Assembly: GCF_016863195.1 (NCBI RefSeq)
Contig: NZ_BOOK01000010.1
Span: 186,001-250,000, forward strand
Reading direction: 5' to 3'
From: Paraplanobispora takensis
GTDB lineage: Bacteria; Actinomycetota; Actinomycetes; Streptosporangiales; Streptosporangiaceae
DNA length: 64,000 nt
The notes beneath the pieces are model-generated. The model was not told where the DNA came from, made no database searches, and was given only the letters and a program-made list of their open reading frames with translations. This document shows positions 36,361 to 44,749 of the stretch, piece after piece (positions within the stretch are counted from its first letter, which is position 1; each line of letters starts with the position of its first letter). Position numbers and translations under genes: made by a program.

Positions 36361-37881
36361 ATGACCATGGTGGATGTCGGGCAGGCCGCGGAACGCGGGC
36401 GTGAGGTCTCCTCCCGGGTCTCGCAGGAGGGGGCCGGCTGGGACTGCGTCGAGATGGGCACGTTCAAGGACCTGCGGCCCAACACGGAGTCCTTCTCCTG
36501 GCTCAACCCGCGCACGCTCTGGAGGTCGCGCAACGAGATCCTCGCCGCGCTGTTCGGTGATCCGTCGGGCCAGGTCAGGGCGCGCTGGGTGGGCTCGCAG
36601 CGCGACCGGGGCGTCGACCCGTCCCTCCGGATCCCGGCGGACGTCGGCTCCGAGTTCTCCTTCCTGGTCCTGGGGGACACCGGCGAGGGCGACGCCTCGC
36701 AGTACGCCGTGGTCCCCGGGATGCTCAGAATCGGCGAGGGGACGGACTTCGCGGTCATCGCCAGCGACGTGATCTATCCCACCGGCTCCGGCAACGAGTA
36801 CGAGGACAAGTTCTTCCGCCCCTACCAGAACTACCGGGCGCCGATCTACGCCGTGCCCGGCAACCACGACTGGTACGACGGGCTCGGCGGCTTCATGCGG
36901 GTCTTCTGCGACGCCCACGCCCTCCAGGCCCGGCGCGAGGGCTTCAAGTTGTCGCCCTCCGGGCTGCGCGGGCTGCTCTGGCGCAGACCGGAGAAGATCG
37001 ACGAGGAACGGCTGGCCAGGGCGCGCGAGCGCCGGGCGCTGCCCGAGCAGCAGGCCACGCAGCCGGGGCCGTACTGGGCGATGGAGACCCCGACGCTGCT
37101 CATCGTGGGGGTCGACACCGGCATCCGCGGCGAACTGGACCGCGAGCAGGCCCACTGGCTCAGGGAGGTCTCGCGCGACCCCCGGCCCAAGATGCTGATC
37201 ACCGGCAAGCCGATCTACACCCGCAACGAGTACAAACCGTCGAAGCTGGAGGGCGGCGGCACGATCGACGACATCGTGCGCGATCCCCGGCACGGCTACG
37301 TCGCGGTCATCGGCGGCGACGTGCACAACTACCAGCGCTTCCCGGTCGAGGTCGGCGAGCGGACGATCCAGTACATCGTGGCGGGCGGGTCCGGGGCCTT
37401 CACCCACGCCACTCACACGACGCCCAGGATCACGGTCGGCGGCGTGCACGAGGACGACTACAAGTGCTACCCGCTGCGCGGCGACTCGCTGTCGTTCTAC
37501 AGCAAGCTCTACAGCGAGCGGCTGGGCATGCGCTGGCTCTATCTCACGCCGGACGAGGCGATGTGCCTGATGTCCCGCTACATCGGCAACACCCCGCCGC
37601 GGCCGATCGACGGGGTGAGGATCACCCGGCGGATGCGGTGGGCGGCGCGCTGGCTCGGCGCCATGCCGCTGCCGGTCCCGCTCCGGCTGCCGGTGGACAA
37701 GGTCTTCCACCGATACGTGTCGGAGCTGTCCGACTGGGACGATCCGCCGTTCTTCAAGAGCTTCCTGCACGTCTCGGTCACCCCGGAGACCCTGCGGATC
37801 CGCTGCTTCGCCGCCACCGGCTGCCTGCCCCAGGAGCTCGAACCCCCGCTCGAGGACGAGGTCTGCATCCCGCTCGCCTGA
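36361..37881 (+). CDS. Metallophosphoesterase
   Basis: A 506-residue calcineurin-like phosphoesterase. Metal-site motifs appear in order: FLVLGDTGEGD, VIASDVIYPTG (family usually GDxxY), VPGNHDWYDG and a late VIGGDVHNYQRFPV. The N-terminal about 95 residues and the C-terminal about 130 residues are extra segments without known domains. No signal peptide is visible, so it acts in the cytoplasm or at the membrane face. The substrate (nucleotide, phospholipid or protein) cannot be told. ATG 36361 or 36367. Confidence 0.88.
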   Translation: MTMVDVGQAAERGREVSSRVSQEGAGWDCVEMGTFKDLRPNTESFSWLNPRTLWRSRNEILAALFGDPSGQVRARWVGSQRDRGVDPSLRIPADVGSEFSFLVLGDTGEGDASQYAVVPGMLRIGEGTDFAVIASDVIYPTGSGNEYEDKFFRPYQNYRAPIYAVPGNHDWYDGLGGFMRVFCDAHALQARREGFKLSPSGLRGLLWRRPEKIDEERLARARERRALPEQQATQPGPYWAMETPTLLIVGVDTGIRGELDREQAHWLREVSRDPRPKMLITGKPIYTRNEYKPSKLEGGGTIDDIVRDPRHGYVAVIGGDVHNYQRFPVEVGERTIQYIVAGGSGAFTHATHTTPRITVGGVHEDDYKCYPLRGDSLSFYSKLYSERLGMRWLYLTPDEAMCLMSRYIGNTPPRPIDGVRITRRMRWAARWLGAMPLPVPLRLPVDKVFHRYVSELSDWDDPPFFKSFLHVSVTPETLRIRCFAATGCLPQELEPPLEDEVCIPLA

Positions 37882-37916
37882 TCGAAACCGTCGGTGGCGC
37901 GTGGCACGCTGGAGGC

Positions 37917-39572
37917 GTGAACGTCGTGGTCGTGCCGGGAAACGAGGGCGGCGGCCTGCTGCGTCCCGAGGGCCGGCCGGCCGTGGCGGTGCCGGACCTG
38001 GCGGCCGCGGTGCGGGAGCTGGAGACCGGGTGTGGACAGCGGCGCTCCGCGGAGGGCGGCGGCGCCGGGCGCGCGGAGGGCGGCGCCGGTGCGCCGCGCT
38101 GGGTCTGGGCCGACACCCGCGAGGTCTACCCCGCCCTGCTCCGGCGGGGCGTACGGCTGTCGCGCTGTCACGACCTGGCGCTGACCGAGGGGCTGCTGCT
38201 GGCTCACGAGGGCCGCTACGGCGAGCCCCGCTCGGCCCGCGCCGCCCACGCCCGGCTGCACGGCCTGCCGGTCCCCGACGACCACACCGCGCCCGAGGCG
38301 CGGCAGGCCACGCTGTTCGACGAGGAGCCGCCCCCGCTCGACGCCGAGATGGTCGCCGAGGTCCACGCCGACCAGCTCCGGCGGATCGAGGCGCTGCCCG
38401 ACCCGCACCGGTTCCGGCTGCTGGTGGCGGCCGAGTCGGCCGGGGCGCTGATCGCCGCGGAGATGGGCCACGACGGCATGCCGTGGCGGCGGGCCGAGCA
38501 CGACGCGCTGCTGCTGGAGATGCTCGGACCGCGCCCGGTGCACGGCATGCGCCCGGCCAAGCTCCAGGTGCTGGCCGACCGGGTCGCGGCCGTGTTCGGC
38601 ACGGCGTTCAACCCCGACTCCTCCCAGCAGATCGTCAAGGCCTTCAAGGCCGCGGGGACGACCGTCTCCTCGGCCAGGGCGCACGAGCTGCGGCGGATCG
38701 ACCACCCCGGCGTCGAGCCGCTGCTCGCCTACAAGGAACTGGCCAGGTTCTACAGCTTCCACGGCTGGGCCTGGGCCGACCAGTGGGTCCGCGACGACCG
38801 CTTCCGGCCGGAGTTCGTGGTGGCCGGGGTGGTGACCGGCCGGTGGGCCACCAGCGGCGGCGGCGCGCTGCAGCTCCACAAGACCATGCGCAGGGCCGTG
38901 ATCGCCGACGAGGGCTGGACGCTCGTCGTCGCCGACGCCGCCCAGCTCGAACCCCGGGTGCTGGCCGCGATGGCCGGCGACGGCGGGCTGGCCCGGGCGG
39001 CCGGGCAGATCGACCTCTACCAGGCGCTCGCCCAGGCGTTCGGCGGCGAGCGCGACCACGCCAAGATCGCCATGCTCTCGGCGATGTACGGCGGGACCAG
39101 CGGTGACGCCCCCAAGCTGCTGGCCGTGATGCGGCAGCGCTTCCCGGCCGCCTACCGGTTCGTGGAGGACGCCGCGCGGGCGGGGGAGGAGGGCCGGCTG
39201 GTCCGCTCCTGGCTGGGCCGCACCTGCCCGCCGCCCTCGGCCCGCTGGCGGGAGCTGGTCTCCGGCCCCGAAGGCATGCGGGCGGCCCGCGACCGGGGCC
39301 GTTTCACCCGCAACTTCGTGGTGCAGGCGACCGCGGCGGAGTGGGCGCTGGCGCTGATGGCCGTCCTGCGCGGCCTGCTGCCCGATCCCGCCCGGCTGGT
39401 GTTCTTCCAGCACGACGAGGTGATGGTGCACTGCCCGGCCGAGCTGGCGGACGAGGTGGTCGCCGCGGTCGGCCGGGCCGCCGAGGAGGCGACCCGCCTG
39501 CTGTTCGGCGCCACCCCCGTCCGCTTCCCGATGGGGGCCGTCGCCGTGCGCTGTTACGCCGACGCGAAATAG
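37917..39572 (+). CDS. DNA polymerase I-like protein (family A, degenerate)
   Basis: A 551-residue protein of the actinobacterial 'bifunctional exonuclease/DNA polymerase' group. Polymerase motif A reads VVADAAQLEPRVLAAM (DYSQIELR in PolA), the O-helix reads RDHAKIAMLSAMYGGTSG and motif C is FFQHDEVMVHCP, so the catalytic Asp and Asp-Glu pair remain while neighbours diverge. The N-terminal region has lost the DEDD exonuclease pattern. There is no 5' nuclease domain. GTG 37917 follows GGAGG. It is distinct from the essential polA and probably has a repair or accessory role. Confidence 0.85.
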   Translation: MNVVVVPGNEGGGLLRPEGRPAVAVPDLAAAVRELETGCGQRRSAEGGGAGRAEGGAGAPRWVWADTREVYPALLRRGVRLSRCHDLALTEGLLLAHEGRYGEPRSARAAHARLHGLPVPDDHTAPEARQATLFDEEPPPLDAEMVAEVHADQLRRIEALPDPHRFRLLVAAESAGALIAAEMGHDGMPWRRAEHDALLLEMLGPRPVHGMRPAKLQVLADRVAAVFGTAFNPDSSQQIVKAFKAAGTTVSSARAHELRRIDHPGVEPLLAYKELARFYSFHGWAWADQWVRDDRFRPEFVVAGVVTGRWATSGGGALQLHKTMRRAVIADEGWTLVVADAAQLEPRVLAAMAGDGGLARAAGQIDLYQALAQAFGGERDHAKIAMLSAMYGGTSGDAPKLLAVMRQRFPAAYRFVEDAARAGEEGRLVRSWLGRTCPPPSARWRELVSGPEGMRAARDRGRFTRNFVVQATAAEWALALMAVLRGLLPDPARLVFFQHDEVMVHCPAELADEVVAAVGRAAEEATRLLFGATPVRFPMGAVAVRCYADAK

Positions 39573-39573
39573 A

Positions 39574-39589
39574 GCCCTCGCGGCAGGGC
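39574..39589 (+). terminator. Short hairpin after the polymerase-like gene
   Basis: GCCCT (39574-39578) pairs with AGGGC (39585-39589) with a 6-nt loop, directly after the stop codon. Weak evidence. Confidence 0.35.
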
Positions 39590-39675
39590 CCTCACACCCC
39601 GGCAGCGCCCGCACCGCAGGCCCCGCCGAGCCGGGGAGCCGTGGCGCTTCCCGGGACCGGGCCGGAGGGCGGCGG

Positions 39676-40941
39676 TCATCGGCGGTCGAGGGCCAGCCAG
39701 AGGCCGGTGGCCGTGACCAGGACCGCCACGGCCGCGCCGAGCGTGCCGTAGGACAGGACCTCCACGATCACCCCGGCGATGACCGTGCCGGCGGCGCCGC
39801 AGCCGTTCATCACCAGGTCCGACAGGCCCTGCACCGAGGGACGCCGCTCCAGGGGCACGGCCTCGGTGAGCATGGCCGAGCCCGAGACCAGGCAGCACGA
39901 CCAGCCCAGGCCGAGCAGTATCAGCCCCGCGGTCACCTGGGCCACGCCGTGCTCGCCCGCCGTACCGGCCAGGACTGCGGAGACGAGCAGCAGCGCCATG
40001 CCCAGGACCAGCACCCGGACCCGGCCGATCCGGTCGGCGAGCCATCCCACCAGCGGGGACAGGACGTACATGCCCACGACGTGCAGGCTGATCACCATCC
40101 CGATGATCGAGAAGCCGGCGCCGTGCTGGTGGAGGTGGATCGGGGTCATGGACATGATCGACACCATCGAGGTGTGACCGACCGCGATCGCGGCCAGCGC
40201 CCGCAGAGCGGCCGGCGACTCGCGCAGCGACCGCCAGGCCGTGCCCAGCGTGCCCCTGGGCTTGCCCGCCGCCGTCTCCTCCGCCTGCGGCGCGGCCAGG
40301 GAGCGGGCCAGGACCAGGGGGTCGGGGCGGAGACCGGCGGAGATGATGATCACTGCGAGGGTGAAGGCCAGCAGGGCCAGCACGAACGGGCCGGTGTAGG
40401 GGGCCAGGCCCAGCCGCCGGCCGAGGTCCTCGGCGGGCTGGGCGAGGTTGGGGCCGGCGACCGAACCGATGGTGGCGGCCCACACCACCCACGACAGGTG
40501 CCGGGCGGCGTGTCCCGGAGGGGACAGGTCGGTGGCCGAGTAACGCGAGGCCAGGTTGCCCGCGCTGCCGCTGCCGAACAGCACCAGCCCGGCCAGGAGC
40601 AGCGGCCAGGACCCGATGGTGATGGACAGCACCGCGAGCAGGCAGCCGAGGATCGCGCAGCCGTAGGCCAGGGTCAGGCCCGTCCGCCGCCCGCCCCTGC
40701 CGGCGGCCTTGGCCGTGGGCAGGGCGAGCAGCGCGGCGCCGAGCACGGTGGCGGTGCCCGCCAGCCCGCCCACCGCCTTGGAGCCGGACAGGTCGGTGAC
40801 CACCACCGAGCTGAGGGTGAAGCCTACGGCGACCCCCATCCCGCTGGTGATCTGCGCGGCGGTCAGGACGCCGAGCGTCCGCCGCTGCACCGCGGCGACG
40901 TGCGCGGGGGGTGAACCGGTGGGTGTACGGGCTGTGGTCAC
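39676..40941 (-). CDS. MFS transporter
   Basis: A 421-residue major facilitator with 12 predicted membrane helices in two halves separated by a cytoplasmic loop (RSLAAPQAEETAAGKPRGTLG). The first half has SGSKAVGGLAGTATVLGAALLALPTAKAAGRGGRRTGL and the second GWLADRIGRVRVLVLGMALLL, the repeated loop 2-3 signature. Substrate unknown; drug or metabolite export is likely by family. The start is GTG 40941. A perfect operator-like inverted repeat straddles that start codon. Confidence 0.88.
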   Translation of the reverse strand: MTTARTPTGSPPAHVAAVQRRTLGVLTAAQITSGMGVAVGFTLSSVVVTDLSGSKAVGGLAGTATVLGAALLALPTAKAAGRGGRRTGLTLAYGCAILGCLLAVLSITIGSWPLLLAGLVLFGSGSAGNLASRYSATDLSPPGHAARHLSWVVWAATIGSVAGPNLAQPAEDLGRRLGLAPYTGPFVLALLAFTLAVIIISAGLRPDPLVLARSLAAPQAEETAAGKPRGTLGTAWRSLRESPAALRALAAIAVGHTSMVSIMSMTPIHLHQHGAGFSIIGMVISLHVVGMYVLSPLVGWLADRIGRVRVLVLGMALLLVSAVLAGTAGEHGVAQVTAGLILLGLGWSCCLVSGSAMLTEAVPLERRPSVQGLSDLVMNGCGAAGTVIAGVIVEVLSYGTLGAAVAVLVTATGLWLALDRR

Positions 40942-40967
40942 GAGTGAAGTCTGCCATCACTCGTGAC
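40937..40967 (-). promoter_or_regulatory. 31-bp operator over the MFS start codon
   Basis: GTCACGAGTGA (40937-40947) and TCACTCGTGAC (40957-40967) form a perfect 11-bp inverted repeat with a 9-nt spacer. The MFS start codon at 40941-40939 lies in one arm, so a bound repressor would cover the start site. The mRNA may be leaderless or very short-leadered. Confidence 0.7.
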
Positions 40968-41028
40968 GCTTCTCCCGTGGATAAACACCGCAAGCCCCGC
41001 CCCGCGCCCACATTCCGGAGTCCGGAGG

Positions 41029-43137
41029 TCAGATCCCGGGGTCGAAGGTGGAGAAGAAGGTGTCGATCGTCGTCCGGCTCTTCTCCCAGTCGAGGTCCTT
41101 GACCAGGATCGAGATCTGGTAGGCGCTGTCGCCGCTGACCACCACGTAGCGGGTCAGGCCGTGCATCGGGACGATGCCGCCGGGCTGGACGTAGGTGTAC
41201 TCCCAGTCGGCGGCCTTCCAGCCGCCATAGGTGACCGGCGTCACCCCGACCTCGATGTACTCGTCCAGGCCGGTCTTGTCGACCTTGCCCAGCGCGGAGA
41301 CCGGGTCGGCCACGGGGACCTCGGTCACGACGAAGGTCCGGCCGCTGTTCTTCGGCCCGGAGAAGGTGACGGTGCCGTTCTCGCCCGCCTTCACCGTCCA
41401 GTTGCCGGGCACCGCGGCGGAGACGCCGCCCCCGCTGAGCTTCTTGAAGCCCTTGGGGATCTCGGCCTGCGCGCGGGACGATGCGGCCGGGTCGGCGGGC
41501 GCGGAGATCGCGGACGCGGAGGAGGGCGTCTCGACGTCGGAGGAGTCGCCCTGCGTCAGGAGCAGCACCGTGGCGATCACCACGCCCACCGCCCCGACTC
41601 CGGCGACCAGCATCAGGCGCGTGGTCGGGCGCCCGTCGCGCATCCAGTCCTCGCCGGAGGAGTCCCGGCGGCGGGTGCTCCTGCGGCCCTCGGAACGGGC
41701 GCTCTCGCGCCCCCGTCCCGTCCGGGCCGGAGCGGTGTCCAGGGCCTCGCGGGCGGAGGCCTGCACCGGCAGGATCGGCGGGACGGGCGCGCCCGTACCG
41801 GGGGCGGGCCGGGCCGCCGCGCCCCGGGCGAACTCGCCGGAGGCGCTGCGCAGCGAGTCGAACGGGTCGGAGTCGAGCAGGTCGCCGGAGGGCCGGTTCA
41901 GCTCCGCGGAGGTGCTGCGCAGGGCGTCGTAGCCGCGCCGGGGGCCGCCGGGCGGGCTGCCCGGAGCGGCGAACGGGTCGGCTGAGGGCGCGGGGGAGGC
42001 CGGCATGTCGGTGCGGTGCGCCCCCGAGGGGCCGGACAGCGCGTCGTAGCCGGCCGGGTACCCGCCCGACTGGCCGCTCTGCGGGTCGTAGGGCACGCGC
42101 ACCGGGCCCGAGGGGGTCTCGATGATCCGCGAGGGCATCGGTCCCGACGGCGCGTCCAGCGGCGGCATGAGGTGCATCGGCAGGGAGTTGCCGGGGACCG
42201 GCATCACCGCCGGGACCTGGGAGTTGGGCCCCCGGTTGGGGGTGTTGGAGCCGTGGCTGCGCAGCACCTGCTCCAGCAGGTCCGACACCTGGGCGGCGGG
42301 CATGCGGTCGGCCGGGTTCTTGCGGAGCAGGCCGTCGATGACGCCGGTCAGCGCCCCGGCGCGCTGCGGCCGGGCGGGCTCCTGGGTGAGGATCGAGCCG
42401 AGGACGGCCATCGCGTCGGGCCCCTCGTACGGCGGCCGCCCCTCGACGGCGGCGTACAGCGTGGCACCGAAGGACCACAGGTCGGCCGCCTGCGTGATCG
42501 GCTGCCCGGACAGCCGCTCCGGCGGGATGTAGGCGGGCGAGCCCATCAGCAGGCCGGTCTGGGTGATCGTGACGTCGCCCTCGATGGCGGCTATGCCGAA
42601 GTCGGTGAGCACCACCCGGTCGGCGGTCAGCAGCACGTTGCCGGGCTTGATGTCACGGTGCAGGATCCCGGCGGCGTGCGCGTGGCGCAGCGCGTCCAGG
42701 ACGCGGATGCCGATCTCGGCGGCCTGGCTCACCGGCAGCGGCCCGCTCTGCCGTACGGCCTGCTCCAGGGACCAGGCGCGCACCAGCTCCATCACGATCC
42801 AGGGGCGGCCGTCCTCCTCGACGACGTCGTGGACGGTCACGATGCCCGGGTGGCTTATCCGCGCGGCCGAGCGCGCCTCGCGCATCATCCGGCGGTGGGC
42901 CACCTGCTTGCCCGCGTGGTCCAGCCCGTAGGGGAGGATCAGCTCCTTGACCGCGACGTCCCGGTCGAGCAGCACGTCGTGCGCGTGCCAGACCATGCCC
43001 ATGCCGCCGCGGCCGACCGGTGACATCAGGCGGTAACGCCTGCCCACCAGTCGTCCCTGGCCTTCCGGCGCACTCCCGGTGATGTTCGCACCCTCCGGTC
43101 CAGGGGGCACTCTGCCGACCAAACGATCCGCTGACAT
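41029..43137 (-). CDS. Ser/Thr protein kinase with C-terminal extracellular domain
   Basis: A 702-residue PknB-like receptor kinase. The kinase domain (about 35-300) has GRGGMGMVWHAHDVLLDRDVAVKE, HRDIKPGNVLL, LTDFGIAAIEGD and GSPAYIPPE. A long Pro/Ser/Gly-rich juxtamembrane region (about 300-545), with likely phosphorylation sites, leads to one helix (LMLVAGVGAVGVVIATVLLL). The extracellular part of about 130 residues (EIPKGFKKLSGGGVSAAVPGNWTVK...TFFSTFDPGI) resembles lipoprotein LpqN/DUF-like kinase sensor domains. The start is ATG 43137 with GGGGGAG upstream; earlier in-frame residues look non-coding. Confidence 0.93.
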   Translation of the reverse strand: MSADRLVGRVPPGPEGANITGSAPEGQGRLVGRRYRLMSPVGRGGMGMVWHAHDVLLDRDVAVKELILPYGLDHAGKQVAHRRMMREARSAARISHPGIVTVHDVVEEDGRPWIVMELVRAWSLEQAVRQSGPLPVSQAAEIGIRVLDALRHAHAAGILHRDIKPGNVLLTADRVVLTDFGIAAIEGDVTITQTGLLMGSPAYIPPERLSGQPITQAADLWSFGATLYAAVEGRPPYEGPDAMAVLGSILTQEPARPQRAGALTGVIDGLLRKNPADRMPAAQVSDLLEQVLRSHGSNTPNRGPNSQVPAVMPVPGNSLPMHLMPPLDAPSGPMPSRIIETPSGPVRVPYDPQSGQSGGYPAGYDALSGPSGAHRTDMPASPAPSADPFAAPGSPPGGPRRGYDALRSTSAELNRPSGDLLDSDPFDSLRSASGEFARGAAARPAPGTGAPVPPILPVQASAREALDTAPARTGRGRESARSEGRRSTRRRDSSGEDWMRDGRPTTRLMLVAGVGAVGVVIATVLLLTQGDSSDVETPSSASAISAPADPAASSRAQAEIPKGFKKLSGGGVSAAVPGNWTVKAGENGTVTFSGPKNSGRTFVVTEVPVADPVSALGKVDKTGLDEYIEVGVTPVTYGGWKAADWEYTYVQPGGIVPMHGLTRYVVVSGDSAYQISILVKDLDWEKSRTTIDTFFSTFDPGI

Positions 43138-43354
43138 ACCCCGCTCCCCCAGCCCAAGCCCTATTTGTGAGGTTGAACACGATATCGGGACCACAATCAG
43201 CAATGGAAGCTGGGTCACCAAGAAAGCGTTCCGTGATATTTGTCAGATGCTGATGTGCTTTGTGTGACTTGCATGATAGATGAGCTTTGACGTGCGGGGA
43301 CACGTAGTGCCCGTGGGAGCGCTCACTCCGCCGGGATTCATTAAAAACGATCAC

Positions 43355-44749
43355 TTATCCCATTGGCGCGGCGTCCGCCAGCGCGGCCAGGGCGGCGGTG
43401 AAGGCCGAGGCGGGCGGGCTGACCAGCCCCGCGCCGACCTGCCCGGTCCCGGCCACCCGGCCCGCGATGCCGGTGTTCACCGTGGGCAGCAGGCCGGTCC
43501 TGGCCACCAGCGTCACGTCCACGCCGACCGGCGTGCCGCGGAAGCCGAGCCCCGGGATCTGGTAGGCCGGGTGCTCGGCGAGGGTGATCTCGTACATCGA
43601 GCGGGTGGCCGCCACCGCTTCGGAGACGTCGCCGCCGACGAACCTGACGATCGCCGGGGCCGCCGCCATCGCGAAACCGCCCAGGCCCGCCGTCTCGGTG
43701 ATCGTCGAGTCGCCGATGTCGGGGTTGGCGTCCGCGGGGCCGTACGCGCCGAGATAGAGCCCGTCGGGCACGCCCGCGGGACCGGTGAACCAGCGGTCGC
43801 CCAGGCCGGAGACCTGGACGCCGAAGTCGGTGCCGTTGCGCGCCATCGCCACGATCATGGTGGAGCCGGGGATGCCGCGGGCCGCGTCGGCGCTCACCTT
43901 GCAGGCGGCCATGCCCGGGTTGAGGAAGAAGTGGTCGTTGCCGCCCGCGAAGCGCAGCACCTCGGCCGCGTGCCCCGGGGCGGCCTCCACCACGGCCGGG
44001 GCCAGCTCGCGCACCAGCAGCGAGGTCGCGGCCCGGTTGCGGTTGTGCAGCTCGTCGCCCATCTGCAGGGCCTGCGCGATCAGCGACCGCAGGTCCAGCG
44101 GCCCGGTCAGCTCCAGCGTGGCCCGCAGCACCGGGCCGAGCACCTCGCCCATCCAGCGCAGCCGCCCGATCACCTCGGGCCCGTAGGCGCCGTAACGCAG
44201 CACCTTGCCGAGCCCCTCGTTGAGGGAGCAGTAGGCGGTGCCGCCGTGCTCGGCGTCGTGCACCTCGAACATCCACATCGACGGGCTCACCACACCCGCC
44301 ATCGGTCCCACCGTCCGGTGGTGGTGGCAGGAGTCCAGCCGGGCGCGGCCGGCGGCCAGCAGCCTCTCGGCCTCCTGCGCGTCGGAGGCCAGTCCCTCCA
44401 GCAGCATGGCGCCGATCAGCGCGCCGCGCATCGGCCCGGACGCGCGCTCCCATTCGATCGGCGGCCCGGCGTGCAGGAACGTGCCCGGGGGCAGGTCCAG
44501 CACCTCGTGCGCGGGCCGCACCGCGACCAGCCGGGGACGCGCGGAGGTCAGCCTCCCGGCGGCCCGGGCGTTGGCGGCGGCCCGGCGCGGATCGGCCAGC
44601 ACCCGCGCCAGGTGATCCTCGGTGCCGGGCATCGGCGGGCGCCAGTCCACCCGCACCCGCGGTACGGCCTGCGCGTCCAGCGCCTCGCCGAGCAGGTCCG
44701 CCCCGGCCGTGATCACCTGGGGTTCGCCGGAGAGCATGGGCAGCGTCAA
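43355..44749 (-). CDS. allG: DUF1116 protein, YlbE/AllG homologue (oxamate carbamoyltransferase subunit)
   Basis: A 464-residue protein of family DUF1116 (PF06545), the E. coli YlbE type. Marks are CHHHRTVGPMAGVVSPSMWMFEVHD, YCSLNEGLGKVLRYGAYGPEVI, LHNRNRAATSLL, GGNDHFFLNPGMAACK and GLGGFAMAAAPAIVRFVGG. In E. coli the fdrA-ylbE-ylbF genes (allF, allG, allH) encode oxamate carbamoyltransferase, making oxamate and carbamoyl phosphate from oxalurate. Last gene of the leftward operon. The TTG start at 44749 overlaps the fdrA stop as TTGA; ATG 44737 is an alternative. Confidence 0.88.
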   Translation of the reverse strand: MTLPMLSGEPQVITAGADLLGEALDAQAVPRVRVDWRPPMPGTEDHLARVLADPRRAAANARAAGRLTSARPRLVAVRPAHEVLDLPPGTFLHAGPPIEWERASGPMRGALIGAMLLEGLASDAQEAERLLAAGRARLDSCHHHRTVGPMAGVVSPSMWMFEVHDAEHGGTAYCSLNEGLGKVLRYGAYGPEVIGRLRWMGEVLGPVLRATLELTGPLDLRSLIAQALQMGDELHNRNRAATSLLVRELAPAVVEAAPGHAAEVLRFAGGNDHFFLNPGMAACKVSADAARGIPGSTMIVAMARNGTDFGVQVSGLGDRWFTGPAGVPDGLYLGAYGPADANPDIGDSTITETAGLGGFAMAAAPAIVRFVGGDVSEAVAATRSMYEITLAEHPAYQIPGLGFRGTPVGVDVTLVARTGLLPTVNTGIAGRVAGTGQVGAGLVSPPASAFTAALAALADAAPMG

